DNA from: Bacteroidota bacterium
Lineage (GTDB): Bacteria; Bacteroidota; Bacteroidia; AKYH767-A; 2013-40CM-41-45
Assembly: GCA_016711505.1 (NCBI GenBank)
Contig: JADJSV010000002.1
Span: forward strand, 488,652 to 552,651
Length of the DNA: 64,000 nucleotides
Direction: 5' to 3'
In this document: piece by piece, positions 51,106 to 60,398 of the stretch
How positions within the stretch are numbered: position 1 is the stretch's first letter
How the letters are laid out: each line of letters opens with the position of its first letter
Notes under the pieces: model-generated
What the model was told of the DNA's origin: nothing
Databases searched by the model: none
What the model saw: only the letters and a program-made list of their open reading frames with translations
Position numbers and translations under genes: made by a program

Positions 51106-52790
51106 ATGAAATTATATCTCTATACCCTTTTTATATTACTAAACATTGCTACATGTAAATCACAAAATTTTTTATACTCTTGGGGATATTCATTCGGCGA
51201 CACTACAAATAATGCAATTTTAGAGATTTCAGTCGATAAAGCGGGCAATAGCATTTCTGTAGGAAAATTTTCAAATCAAATCACTTTAGGTAGAGGCAAT
51301 CCTGTAATTCTTCAGGCTTTAGGTTCCGTTGATTTTTATATTTTGAAAAGCGACCCTGATGGAAATGTGATCTGGCTAAAGCAATTTCAAATAGGTGGCT
51401 TCTCTACTCCTGAACAGCTCAAAACTGATGTAGATGGAAATATTTATGTTTTAGGACGTTTTGATACAACTGTAGATTTCGACCCTTCTCCTATTACAGA
51501 CTATAACCTAACCTCTTCTGGAAATGACTTATTCATATTAAAACTCGACTCATTAGGAAATTTTCAATTTGTTAGACAAGTTGGAGCACAGTATATAAAT
51601 AATTATACAGATATAACAATTGATAACGAAAAGAATATATTTTTTTATGGAATATTTTTTCTGCGATCAACGTGGCGAGTGCTCCCGGATTTTCTATGAC
51701 GACAGATGGAAATGGATATGACCTCTTTATTTTTAAATTTGATTCAACCGGAACATTAGAATGGGGTAATCAATATCCATCATCGGTTTCCTTTCTGTTT
51801 GACCTGGCCATAACTTCGATGGGAGAAATTATATGCGTAGGAACCTTTAGTGATACAATAGATTTTGATCCTGACCCCCTTGTTGATTCATTTATGATAT
51901 CCGAATATAAATCAGCTTTTATCTGGAAAATGAATTCTCAGGGAAATCTTATCTGGAAAAGAATTATTGGTGGCAATTATTATTCTACATGGGCCGAGTG
52001 TGTTACTTTAGATAATAACGACGACGTTTATATTGGCGGGAGGTTTGACTCTTTACAAGATTTTGATCCCTCTCCTTTAGATTCTTTTATGATGTCAGGA
52101 ACCTTTCTTGCATTTGAGGATATTTTTATAGAAAAGCTAGATTCCGCAGGTAATTTTATTTTTGCAAAAAAACTCGCTCTGGGGCATCCGGGAAAAATTA
52201 TTTTTGATTCAAAAAATAACATCATCATTTCCGGTGGTTTTTATTATGGTGATTTTGATCCTGATACTTCTTCTGCCCATGTGCATTTTTTGACGAGTAA
52301 TGATGGCTCGTGTTATATATCCATACTTGATTCACTGGGAGATTTTATTTCCGCAGTTAATTTTGGGAGTGCAACTGGAAGTTATCCATACATTGGACTA
52401 GACAGTCTTGATAATTTTTATGTCTGTGGCCAATTTTTAGATTCTGCGGATCTTGATCCGGATCCTGGAAGCTACATTCCTTTTTACTCGAACGGAAATT
52501 TTGATGGATTCTATTTTAAATTGGTAAATCTAATCAATAAGAATTTTGAGATGGACCATGATAAAGAGTCTTACATTTATCCTAATCCTGTTTCTTATGA
52601 ATTAACCATTCATAGTAAAGAAAAGATAAGCAAGGTATCAATCATTAATCTTACAGGGCAAATCATTTATACTAGTGACATCACTAACGAACTTTATCAT
52701 ATAAATGTGTCCGATATTACTTCAGGGATGTATTTGATTCACTTGACGTCTTCGAATAAAACGTTCACTCATAAGTTTATAAAAAACTGA
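51106..52790 (+). CDS. T9SS-secreted SBBP-type protein (frameshifted)
   Basis: Signal peptide (MKLYLYTLFILLNIATCKSQN). Blades such as 'FYILKSDPDGNVIWLKQF', 'LFILKLDSLGNFQFVRQ', 'LFIFKFDSTGTLEWGNQY'. The frame breaks in a T-run near 51655-51662; adding one T restores 'FFSAINVASAPGFSM'. A T9SS domain ends the protein ('IYPNPVSYELTIHS', 'VSIINLTGQIIYTSD'). About 561 residues. Third such propeller in the window. Confidence 0.8.
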
Positions 52791-52847
52791 ATTTAATCAT
52801 CACTTATTTTTTAAAAACCGTCTCCCAAATTATCCCCCAAAAACACC

Positions 52848-52880
52848 AAAGCCTCGTAACATCATCTGTTACAAGGCTTT
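52848..52880. terminator. Terminator-like hairpin next to tRNA fragment
   Basis: AAAGCCTCGTAAC ... GTTACAAGGCTTT forms a 13-bp stem with one mismatch and a 7-nt loop. It lies 3' of the tRNA-end fragment (minus strand) and could have been the tRNA terminator. Confidence 0.75.
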
Positions 52881-52891
52881 AATCTTTGTGT

Positions 52892-52910
52892 TGGCGGTCC
52901 GGACGGGACT
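52892..52910 (-). other. tRNA 3'-end fragment, probable attachment site
   Basis: Read on the minus strand, AGTCCCGTCCGGACCGCCA ends in CCA and looks like the T-arm and acceptor 3' strand of a tRNA (by memory it resembles Bacteroidota tRNA-Asp). No 5' part of a tRNA adjoins it; the integrase gene follows at once. This is the expected left-end scar of an element integrated into a tRNA gene; the full tRNA should lie at the far end, outside the window. Confidence 0.65.
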
Positions 52911-54121
52911 GTTGGACCGTTACAAACAATTGTATATGAGCACCGGAATAAATACCGGTAAAGCACACTTCTCCTCTAAGACAGGTTTGAAACAGTCCGC
53001 GATGCTCCATGATAAAAAGAAACTGACAGCTTTCATGGATAAGCTTTTTGAGAAGCTTGAAAAACTGCAGCGGGAATATGTACTTGATTTTGTCGAACCG
53101 AAGGAATTGAAGGAAAGATTTCTCACCGATGATTTTTCTTTCGAAAGTGACAAGAGAGTCTCTTTATCCGGATATATTAGTTTATGGGTGGAAGACCAAA
53201 AAAGCAACCATAAATCGACTCGATGATGAAACACTCAGTATCTATAATGCTCTCGCGTTATAAGATTAAGGGTACGGTGACATTATGATTGGTAGACTAA
53301 CTGAAGGTTGGGTCCATGGTTTCATGAATCATTTAGGAAAACCCAAAAAAAATACTGTGATAAAGTACTGGCGAAAAATGAAAAGATATGCCGGATGCTT
53401 AAAATAAAACTTGATGATCAAGAGTTCACTAAAAAAATGGTTGAAGAAAAAACTGCCAAAGTTTATTTTTCGTTTGAAGAGCTACAGCATATAGAAAATT
53501 TTAAATTTAAAAATAGCAGTGAAAGACTGGAACGTGTCAGAGCAAATTTCATTTTCCAGGCATATACCGGAATGCGATATTCAGATTTCATACAGCAAGC
53601 AGAAATTCAATCAATCAATGGGAAAAAGTATATCATCATTGATTCTGGAAGTGAAAAGACAGACGAGCCGATTGCCATCCCTGTGTTTGCACCGGTAGAG
53701 CGAATCTTCAAAAGGAGGGTATCTCGGTAAGGAGATCAGTAATCAGAAGTACAACGATTACCTGAAAGAAATCATCGGCGAAATATATCCGGATAAAACG
53801 ATCACCATTAAATATACATTGAATGGTAAAGAAAGAAAGGAGACACTCTTTAAGGGATAAAGTTGGTACACACTCAGGCGCGCGGAGCTTTGCTACTAAC
53901 TTTACGCATCTCGGAATCATACCAAAAAGTTTATCATGGAGATTGTCGGAATTAGAAAGGAAGTGACTTTTGACAATTATATTGCATCGCCAAAGGTTGT
54001 GAATGCAGAACAGATGGTAAATATTCTACAGCGTGAACAGGAGCGAAATCCTAACATTGCTTATCTGTTGAATGATGAAATGTCCGGTACAAATAAAAAG
54101 AATAAAAAAAAAGTTGCCTGA
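52911..54121 (+). pseudogene. Degraded tyrosine recombinase (integrase)
   Basis: Four frame fragments in order: SAM-like N-terminal part ('LYMSTGINTGKAHFSSKTG', 'FVEPKELKERF'), core with the catalytic Arg ('FQAYTGMRYSDF'), the 'HSGARSFATN' motif, and 'IVGIRKEVTFDNYIASP' with the Tyr nucleophile. The first ~40 residues of the usual N-terminus are missing. The motif HxxR reads H-S-G-A-R and the usual 'GH' reads 'GI', so it looks inactive even if the frameshifts are errors. Its position beside the tRNA end marks the island border. Confidence 0.75.
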
Positions 54122-54170
54122 TCTCTATGCAATAACACACTAAATTTTTTAAAATTAGTTCCTAAAATTA

Positions 54171-54835
54171 TTATTGTGTGATCAATGAAATTAGACCTTG
54201 TTTACGAATATCTTCTTTCAATTGATTAATACCAAACCAAGCATTGCGATGACAATTTCTTAATGGTAGTTTACTTCCGCAAAAGCAAGGAAAATGACCT
54301 CCGACGGCTTTATCTAATCTTAAACATCGAATGATTATTTCGAGACCTTTACGATTCATTCGTAGAGTATCTAAGCATTTAATTACATTACGAGATTGAG
54401 ATTCGACATAATAAGATTCCAAGATTCCTATTTCCATGTGCGTAATCATTCCAAGGCCATTTATTGTGAATGTTATAATGTAATTGACCATATAAAAATG
54501 GAATTACTAATCTTTCAACAAACCGATCCAAAATAAAATCAGTTTCTAAATATTCCTCTTCAATAATTGGACTGCATAAGCAAGCCGATTTATCAAGCTT
54601 TTCATAAAAATGTCTGTCAAGTATTGAAGGGATATTTTTACTATGAATATAAACCCCTGGAAGTTTTGACCACGGGCGATTTACTAATGATGAAATAGTC
54701 AGTGAAACGTTTCCGGATAAAATATCACCCCCGATATTTTTTGGCCATGAGATAAATTTTGAAATTGGTTCGTGTCAAAATTATAAGATGCGATTAATTC
54801 AATCTCACCTTTAACTCCTGTCTACTAGATGACAC
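54171..54835 (-). CDS. SEC-C motif protein, possible E2-like CBASS accessory (frameshifted)
   Basis: Two or more breaks (near 54475, 54720). Joined fragments give 'ASYNFDTNQFQNLSHG', 'RPWSKLPGVYIHSKNIP', 'KSACLCSPIIEEEYLETDF', 'YGQLHYNIHNKWPWNDYAHG', and a SEC-C zinc motif 'HFPCFCGSKLPLRNCH' (CxC...CH). The single-Cys strand before the conserved W..W..HG part recalls the prokaryotic E2 (CBASS type II-short) layout, but the match is from memory. It is adjacent to the CD-NTase on the same strand, so it is a likely third CBASS gene. Confidence 0.5.
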
Positions 54836-54935
54836 TTTAATTTGGGGTAATAACTTTTACCCATTTAGTAGTGCCATCATCCAGCAATATTAAATTCCCA
54901 CGGTGATTTCCGGAATAAATGGAACAGCGTATTTA

Positions 54936-55859
54936 TTACCGGATTTGACGATGAGGTACAACCTGTTTCAATCCCAAGCTATCACCGAAAAGTTTTCTCC
55001 ATAACTTTATCGATTCTTCTAAATCAAGAGCTTGATTCGCAGTGGCTGCTTTCTTTGCGTAATCACTTATAGCTGCTTTAAATTTCTTATACCCTTCCTT
55101 ATCATTTTTCCAGTGTCGGTTGAAATTCTCTCCAGGCATAGCTGGGTTTACTATTGTCGGTGGATCATCATTCGCAGATAGAAATTCATTCATTTTACAT
55201 AGCACAAAGTTAACGCACATGGAATATCTTTATATGCACCTGCAACAGCCTTGCTGCTGAAATTTGATTTGCAGCAATGGTAGTGAGTATAATTACTTAG
55301 TGCTGAACTCACCTTTATCATCACGGAGCAATTTAATCAGGGCGTACTACGAGGACCAGACAATTCTTTGCATTAAAATCCATTGCTCAAACCATTTGGC
55401 ATATCCGTCGCCATCCGTAGGTTCAAACTTGTCGGTATTCTTATTGCAGATAGAAAACTTCCTCTATCTTGCAAAACACCAGGCACTAAATCGGCATGAA
55501 AGTCCCTTCATAATCAATTGTCACACATCATGTCTTACCATTGGTATCTATAATATCTTCACTACCTGATGCTCCGAAAAGCCTCCGCCAATTTTGTTAA
55601 ATATTGTTTTGGAGTCCACGAGGTGTTTTTTAGGCGGATTAATAAATCAACATCGAATGAACCATTTTTGCCTGTAGGTTTAACTATTGTTTTCTATCTG
55701 GCGGAACCTTGTACGAATTGAGTCGATGAATAAATCTTTAAAATCAGGATGGTTGGAAATAAATTCTGCCAGGATACGCTGCCTTCTTTATTCGTTTACA
55801 CGATCAAGTTTAAATTTGGCTCGCTCTAAAAACTCATTGAATAATTCTTGTGTTGTCAT
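54936..55859 (-). CDS. CD-NTase (cGAS/DncV-like cyclase), CBASS, many frameshifts
   Basis: No single frame is complete, but the motifs appear in order from ATG 55859: 'TTQELFNEFLERAKFKL'; the nucleotidyltransferase core 'VQGSAR' followed by 'KTIVKPTG' and 'GSFDVDLLIRL' (GS...DVD metal site); 'CVTIDYEG' with 'FHADLVPG' (third Asp); 'DKFEPTDGDGYAKWFEQW'; 'KLLRDDKGEFSTK'; and the C-terminal 'TIVNPAMPGENFNRHWK' with 'LWRKLFGDSLG'. These are hallmarks of CBASS cyclic-oligonucleotide synthases. About 310 residues expected. Starts 21 bp after capV. At least five breaks, one giving a TAG inside the GS loop. A further frame to 54837 ('KYAVPFIPEITVGNLILLDD') may extend the C-terminus. Confidence 0.8.
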
Positions 55860-55880
55860 TGTTTGAATATTAATTGCTAA

Positions 55881-56803
55881 TTATAATAAGGTGGTATAAA
55901 AGCTTCCGCCTTTCCGTAAAATATGATTTGATAAATGGGAATTGCTCTCGTGCGCAACTTTCTCCCAATCCTTCAAGTTGTGGAATCGCTTTATAACTAT
56001 CGAGTTCAAATCGATCTGGCGACACTTTGGGTCAATTCCTATTAATCTGCTCGTGACTACATAAAACTGCCGCTGTTCCAAGTGAAGCTAAATCACCGCT
56101 GTGCATAAATAAATCCAGCTGCCCTAAATGCCCAAACAGGTTTACCCCGACCAAATCTCCTTTTATTAATTGGGCTGGAAGGCGGCCGATACTCAAAATA
56201 CATACGATTCCAGGGCCATTTAAAATACCCAATGCTTCAACCACTGCCATTCCGGTCGGATTATTGGCCCACATACCACCGTCAACCAATGGTGCTCTGA
56301 TGGTAATAAATGTGCCGGGAAAAAAGTTGGGGCAGCAGATGTTGATAGCGCCACATCAACAATATCCCTAATAACGATAATCTGCGAGAAATCGTTCACG
56401 ATGCGCCGTCTTATGAATATATATTTTACCAGTATTCAGATCCAGGCTTGGAATAACTAATCAAGTTTTTTACTATCGCTAAGTTTTTATCACCGAAAGT
56501 ATTTTCCAGGGCTAATTAGAGCTCCCTGATCCTACCCTTCGAGTATAGAAAGTGGCGATAACGTTTGAGATTCTGATTACCGGCAAAAATGGATTTACCA
56601 TATTTTTTATAAAAGTCTAAAGTTTCCTGCGCAGTACTTTCTAATCCTAAATTTAACGCAATGATCCCGCCGGTTGAAGTACCGACAATCAGATCAAAAT
56701 AATCAGAAACCATTCCATTGATCTGTTTTTCGATTGTAGCAAGGAATGAAGCAGCAAAAACTCCCTTAATTCCACCTCCATCAATACATAATATTTTTTT
56801 CAT
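55881..56803 (-). CDS. capV: CapV-type patatin-like phospholipase, CBASS effector (frameshifted)
   Basis: Fragments in three frames. 'MKKILCIDGGGIKGVFAASF' supplies the oxyanion glycine loop (residues 8-14), 'LIVGTSTGGIIAL' the nucleophile Ser43 (GxSxG), a middle part reads 'IYIHKTAH' and 'VDVALSTSAAPTFFPAH', and 'VDGGMWANNPTGM' supplies the catalytic Asp (DGG). The C-terminus ends 'NHILRKGGSFYTTLL'. This order and spacing match CapV, the phospholipase activated by cyclic nucleotides that degrades the inner membrane. Breaks lie near 56080 and 56290-56515. ATG overlaps the stop of the LexA-like gene (ATGA), so both are translationally coupled. About 307 residues. Confidence 0.85.
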
Positions 56804-57460
56804 GATGTGAGGTTGGGTTTTTTAATTATGGCCACGACCTTACCGCTAATTGCGAAGTCATCAGATGGATGTAAATAAATTGGCTCATAATCGAAAGACG
56901 AATCTGCCATTAATACAAATTGATCATTTTGCTTATCATTTATAAATCGCTTTATAGTAGCCTTTCCGTCGATAATTGTATAATACAACATCTTTGGAAT
57001 AAACATTTTTATCATTTGCATTAATAATTACATAATCTCCATCTTCAATTCGCTTTCCATTTATCTCCTCTCGATTCATTGATGAACCGTCTGCTTTGAT
57101 TGCATACAAACCATCCGGCTGAGATCGCCCTACTAATTTTGTTGATACTCTTAAAAGCCCTGATTTTTTCTTCAGAAAAATTATTGCGGGGCCGCAATTT
57201 GCAGTTCCTAAAATCGGATTGGAAAAATGCTTGCGGTAGATTCGAGAATTCTTTGCCCAACCAAGTGAAGGCTCCGAACGATCCGGCCCCCTTCCTCGGT
57301 CAATGGAAAGAAAACCTCGTTTTTCAAGTTGTTGTAGATGATGCTTGATTTTCTGCGGTGATTCATCTCGCAAACCAATAGCTGAAGCCATTTCTCTAAG
57401 GCTCATCTTTGCCAATTGTATTGATTTTGATAAAAAGAAGCTTTTCTTGAATCCATGCAT
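56800..57460 (-). CDS. LexA/S24-like self-cleaving transcriptional regulator (frameshifted)
   Basis: The N-terminus is a LexA-like winged helix ('LREMASAIGL', 'HHLQQLEKRGFLSIDRGRG'). A cleavage site 'GTANCGPA' (Cys89-Gly90, the UmuD-type dipeptide) precedes an S24 peptidase fold with Ser127 in 'ADGSSMNR' and the catalytic Lys in 'IIDGKATIKRFI'. One break near 56985 splits the C-terminal part. About 220 residues. It is the first gene of the minus-strand run and overlaps capV by 4 bp. Likely an autoregulator whose self-cleavage derepresses the CBASS genes, for instance after DNA damage. That is inferred from family and position; the operator is unknown. Confidence 0.8.
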
Positions 57461-57550
57461 AATACAAATATGCAGAATTTAACTGTAATATCAAATAAAT
57501 CTTATAACTCCTTAAAACTTGACGATAATATTATTTTTGTAATTTTGGCA

Positions 57551-58298
57551 TGAAATTGGAACTCAGAGTTTATGTACGATCAGATCGTACAACTTCAAGA
57601 ATACCTTATTACAACTATTACCCAGGGTCACAATCCTTATATGCAGATGATGTTTTGAGTCTCGTCGGAAAAATCTTTATAATTCTGCCGTGCCGAAAAT
57701 CTTTTACCTGATTGGTTGGCGGATATTCATAGCTTAAGCAGCTTTTACCAATGGATAAAAGAAAAAAGGAAATGGTGATCAACGGAAGGCTTTTGTATGC
57801 GATTCGTTCAAACCTGCATTGAAATATCTTCAAGAGTAAACCATCAGTTATTGGCCAGACATCAATTACTGATAAACTTGAAGTTTTCGAGAAACTTATA
57901 TTTATGATTCCTGGATAAAGGAATTGGAAGAATAGAGAGTGATCCTGACGGCGCTCTCTTCGCACGCACACTGGTTGAAACAACATGCAAATTCATTCTG
58001 AAGAAATTATCTATCCCATTTGAAATTGATACCGATCTTCCGAAACTCTGCAAACTTACCATTGGAGCGTTGAATGTTTCTCCGGATCCTTTAACGAAAG
58101 GAAGCATTCATGCGAATATTCAATGGATGTTATACAGCAATTGAAGGTATCCAGAACTTCGCAATAAATATCCGATTCGCATGGGAAAAGACGAGGGTTT
58201 TAAAACCGTTGAGGCGACATGCTGAACTTACGGTTAATTTATCCGGAACATTAAGTGTTTTTATGCTTGAAACTCTGGAAAGTCAATTAAAGGATTAA
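57551..58298 (+). CDS. Abi_C abortive-infection family protein (frameshifted)
   Basis: Several frames combine into one protein. The C-terminal Abi_C domain (PF14355) is clear: 'RIESDPDGALFARTLVETTC', 'FILKKLSIPFEI', 'LPKLCKLTIGALNVSPDP', then 'YTAIEGIQ', and 'RHAELTVNLSGTLSVFMLET'. The N-terminus from ATG 57551 ('KLELRVYVRSDRTTSRI') is less typical. It is divergent from the LexA-like gene, with 90 bp between starts. The family is linked to phage exclusion, mechanism unknown. Breaks near 57665, 57720, 57925, 58110 and 58160 are approximate. Confidence 0.7.
57573..57591. promoter_or_regulatory. 19-bp perfect palindrome, candidate operator
   Basis: TGTACGATC-A-GATCGTACA is a perfect inverted repeat in the divergent region 113 bp from the LexA-like start. 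It lies in the first codons of the Abi_C reading frame if that starts at 57551; if the gene starts later it lies in its promoter. Only one copy was seen in the window. Confidence 0.35.
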
Positions 58299-58309
58299 CT
58301 TGAATTATA

Positions 58310-59293
58310 TGATACCAACCCAAACACCGGAAGATGTAAAAATTTAAAAATCTTCTTCTAACTTCAGAATTAACTGTTGAGGGATAACTTCTCTGATTGA
58401 ACCATCGTTATTAACCATGTTAGAGAATAGCCTTCCTTTCTTCTCTCCTCAATTTGTACCGAAGATATCTTTGATTACGTTGAGAGATTAACGATTAACC
58501 GAAATGTCGTCGGGTCTAATAAGCGCATAAGAAATATTTCACAGTTAAGTTTCCTCCTGCGGAGAAAGTTACAAGATAAGGGAGATGCAATCGTCCGATC
58601 AAATCAGTATTATATGGCGGTTTTAATCGTATGACAGTATTAAAGTGAACTCCGGCCTGGGATAGGTGACATCATAACAGTTTCTAAATGGAGAGTAAAA
58701 CATGACATGCCACAGAAATATGTACCGATATTTAAGAATCAACCTCGACCACGAGTCGGTTAACAGGATATGTACCAACCATCGAGGAGTTAATAAATCA
58801 TCCTGACAATCTTCTTAACGAACGGACATGGAAGATTAATAAATTATACGAAGAACAACTGGTTAATGTTGAACCTTACTTAAAGGAACAAATAGAAGAT
58901 TTGGTTCAATTTATTGCAGATGCATTTACACGACCTGTTCCATCTAATCATCTTGACTATCTCATTAGTGCATTTTTCAGATGTAATTCTTAACCGGTTT
59001 GAAAATGGATCGATCGACGCTATTTTCTATCCCAGTGTTAAACAAAACTTGTCTTTCGAAAATATTGCGATAAAACCATCCTCATTCGTGAAAAATATGA
59101 AATATATGAAGTAAAGTTCTGTTGTGGTTCAAACTTCACCTGGGACATTTATGTTAGGGCTTCGGAGATTGCAAAAGTTTGACTTAGCATCAGAAAAATT
59201 CTATGGGATAAAGATCAGATGCGACAAAGTTCAGAGGAACTGGAATCACTTAAAAATAAATATGGAATAGATATCTGGTCTGGGATAATTTAG
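58310..59293 (+). CDS. RES-domain-like protein (frameshifted)
   Basis: Fragments in several frames: 'CTEDIFDYVERLTINRNVV', 'ISQLSFPPAEKVT', 'GRCNRPNQSVLYGGFNRMTV', 'GDIITVSKWRVKHDMP', 'TIEELINHPDNLLNERTWK', 'EDLVQFIADAFTRPVPSN', 'DAIFYPSVKQNLSFENIAI', and 'EELESLKNKYGIDIWSG'. The 'GR.N.P.QSVLYG' and 'IFYPSV....N.AI' blocks resemble RES domains (NAD phosphorylase-type). Assigned by pattern only. It lies 11 bp after the Abi_C gene on the same strand, so it may share its operon. Confidence 0.5.
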
Positions 59294-59383
59294 AAATTCA
59301 ATAAGCTTTTTATTCATTTCGGATTGCCAATAAAGTATACATTACTTTAACTATTTGACTCTGTACTTCCAGATAGTGGACCT

Positions 59384-60179
59384 TTAAATCAGAGAACGCC
59401 CTTCTGATTTTTCAGGAGGTGAATCCATTACTAAGTTATTTTCTTTAATCAAAAGTTGAACTTTATTGTACCATGATCCCATAAAATCGTTTATGATAAT
59501 ATACAAATCTTTCATTGCACGTCCAAAAGTCAAATAAATAATTGTAAATTGATCCATTAGCATCTTCCCATGATGTCTCTGTCCCAACCTGCTAAAGATC
59601 CTTCACTACGCAACTCAGGAATTAACAACAAGCCGAGTTCTCGATTTTGAACAGTATTTTCCATGAACAAAAATATGTCTTTGATAATAAAACTTTTAAT
59701 TTTTTCCAAGTAAGGGCTTGAATCTTTTGCGACATAGTCTAATAGGGTAGCAAAAGCAAGATTCGCAATTATCATAATTCGACCAGGTGAGTTCCAATTG
59801 CTGCCAGATAATTTTGTAAATCCATATAATCATCAAATGACAGAACAGCATCTTTAAGCCTATTTTTTTAATTCTTCTAAAGAACATAAAGATTCAAGTA
59901 TTGTATAGTGATGTTCAGAAAATTGAAACTCTTTTTTTGGATTTGATCTGGAATATTTTCTTTGCCTTTTACAGACATATTTGCCATAAGTCCGTTACCG
60001 GAGTGGCCAATGAAAATTGACCATATTTTTTCATAATGCTGTAAGTGTTTATGCACGAACTCTGATGAATTTTTTTCTAATTCATCACCATTATTTACAA
60101 TCGTCCAATCGGAATCAGCCATACTCATAATAAATCCATTTGATTTAGATATATTTGAATAATTATCTTTAAAAGTCAT
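59384..60179 (-). CDS. Hypothetical protein of the defence island (frameshifted)
   Basis: ATG 60179 opens 'TFKDNYSNISKSNGFIMSM', then 'SSEFVHKHLQHYEKIWSI' and 'FIGHSGNGLMANMSVKGKEN'. Other frames continue with 'GLKDAVLSFDDYMDLQNYL', 'IANLAFATLLDYVAKDSS', 'LGLLLIPELRSEGSLAGWDR' and 'MDSPPEKSEGR'. About 265 residues. No family recognised. It is divergent from the helicase gene (spacer 60180-60398) and convergent with the RES-like gene. Confidence 0.45.
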
Positions 60180-60398
60180 AACATTGTTTTCTTACCTGAA
60201 ATCACTTAGTGAATTTATTTGCGGTTAATCTTACGGCAATACAAAAATACATTTCGATTTTATTTCGAAAAGGAAATCAAACAAATAAACAAATAAAATC
60301 AACTAGTCTATAATAATTTTAACATATGTCAGGTCTTTTTAATTTGATTAAATCAAATATTGCATTTTTAAAGTTTTTTACCCATATTGGACCACCAT

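Noticed and set aside
55264..55569. Plus-strand ORF of 101 codons
   Set aside because: It lies antisense to the cyclase, whose motifs are clear on the minus strand.
57045..57348. ORFs on both strands within the LexA-like gene
   Set aside because: Shadows; the S24 motifs lie in a single minus-strand frame.
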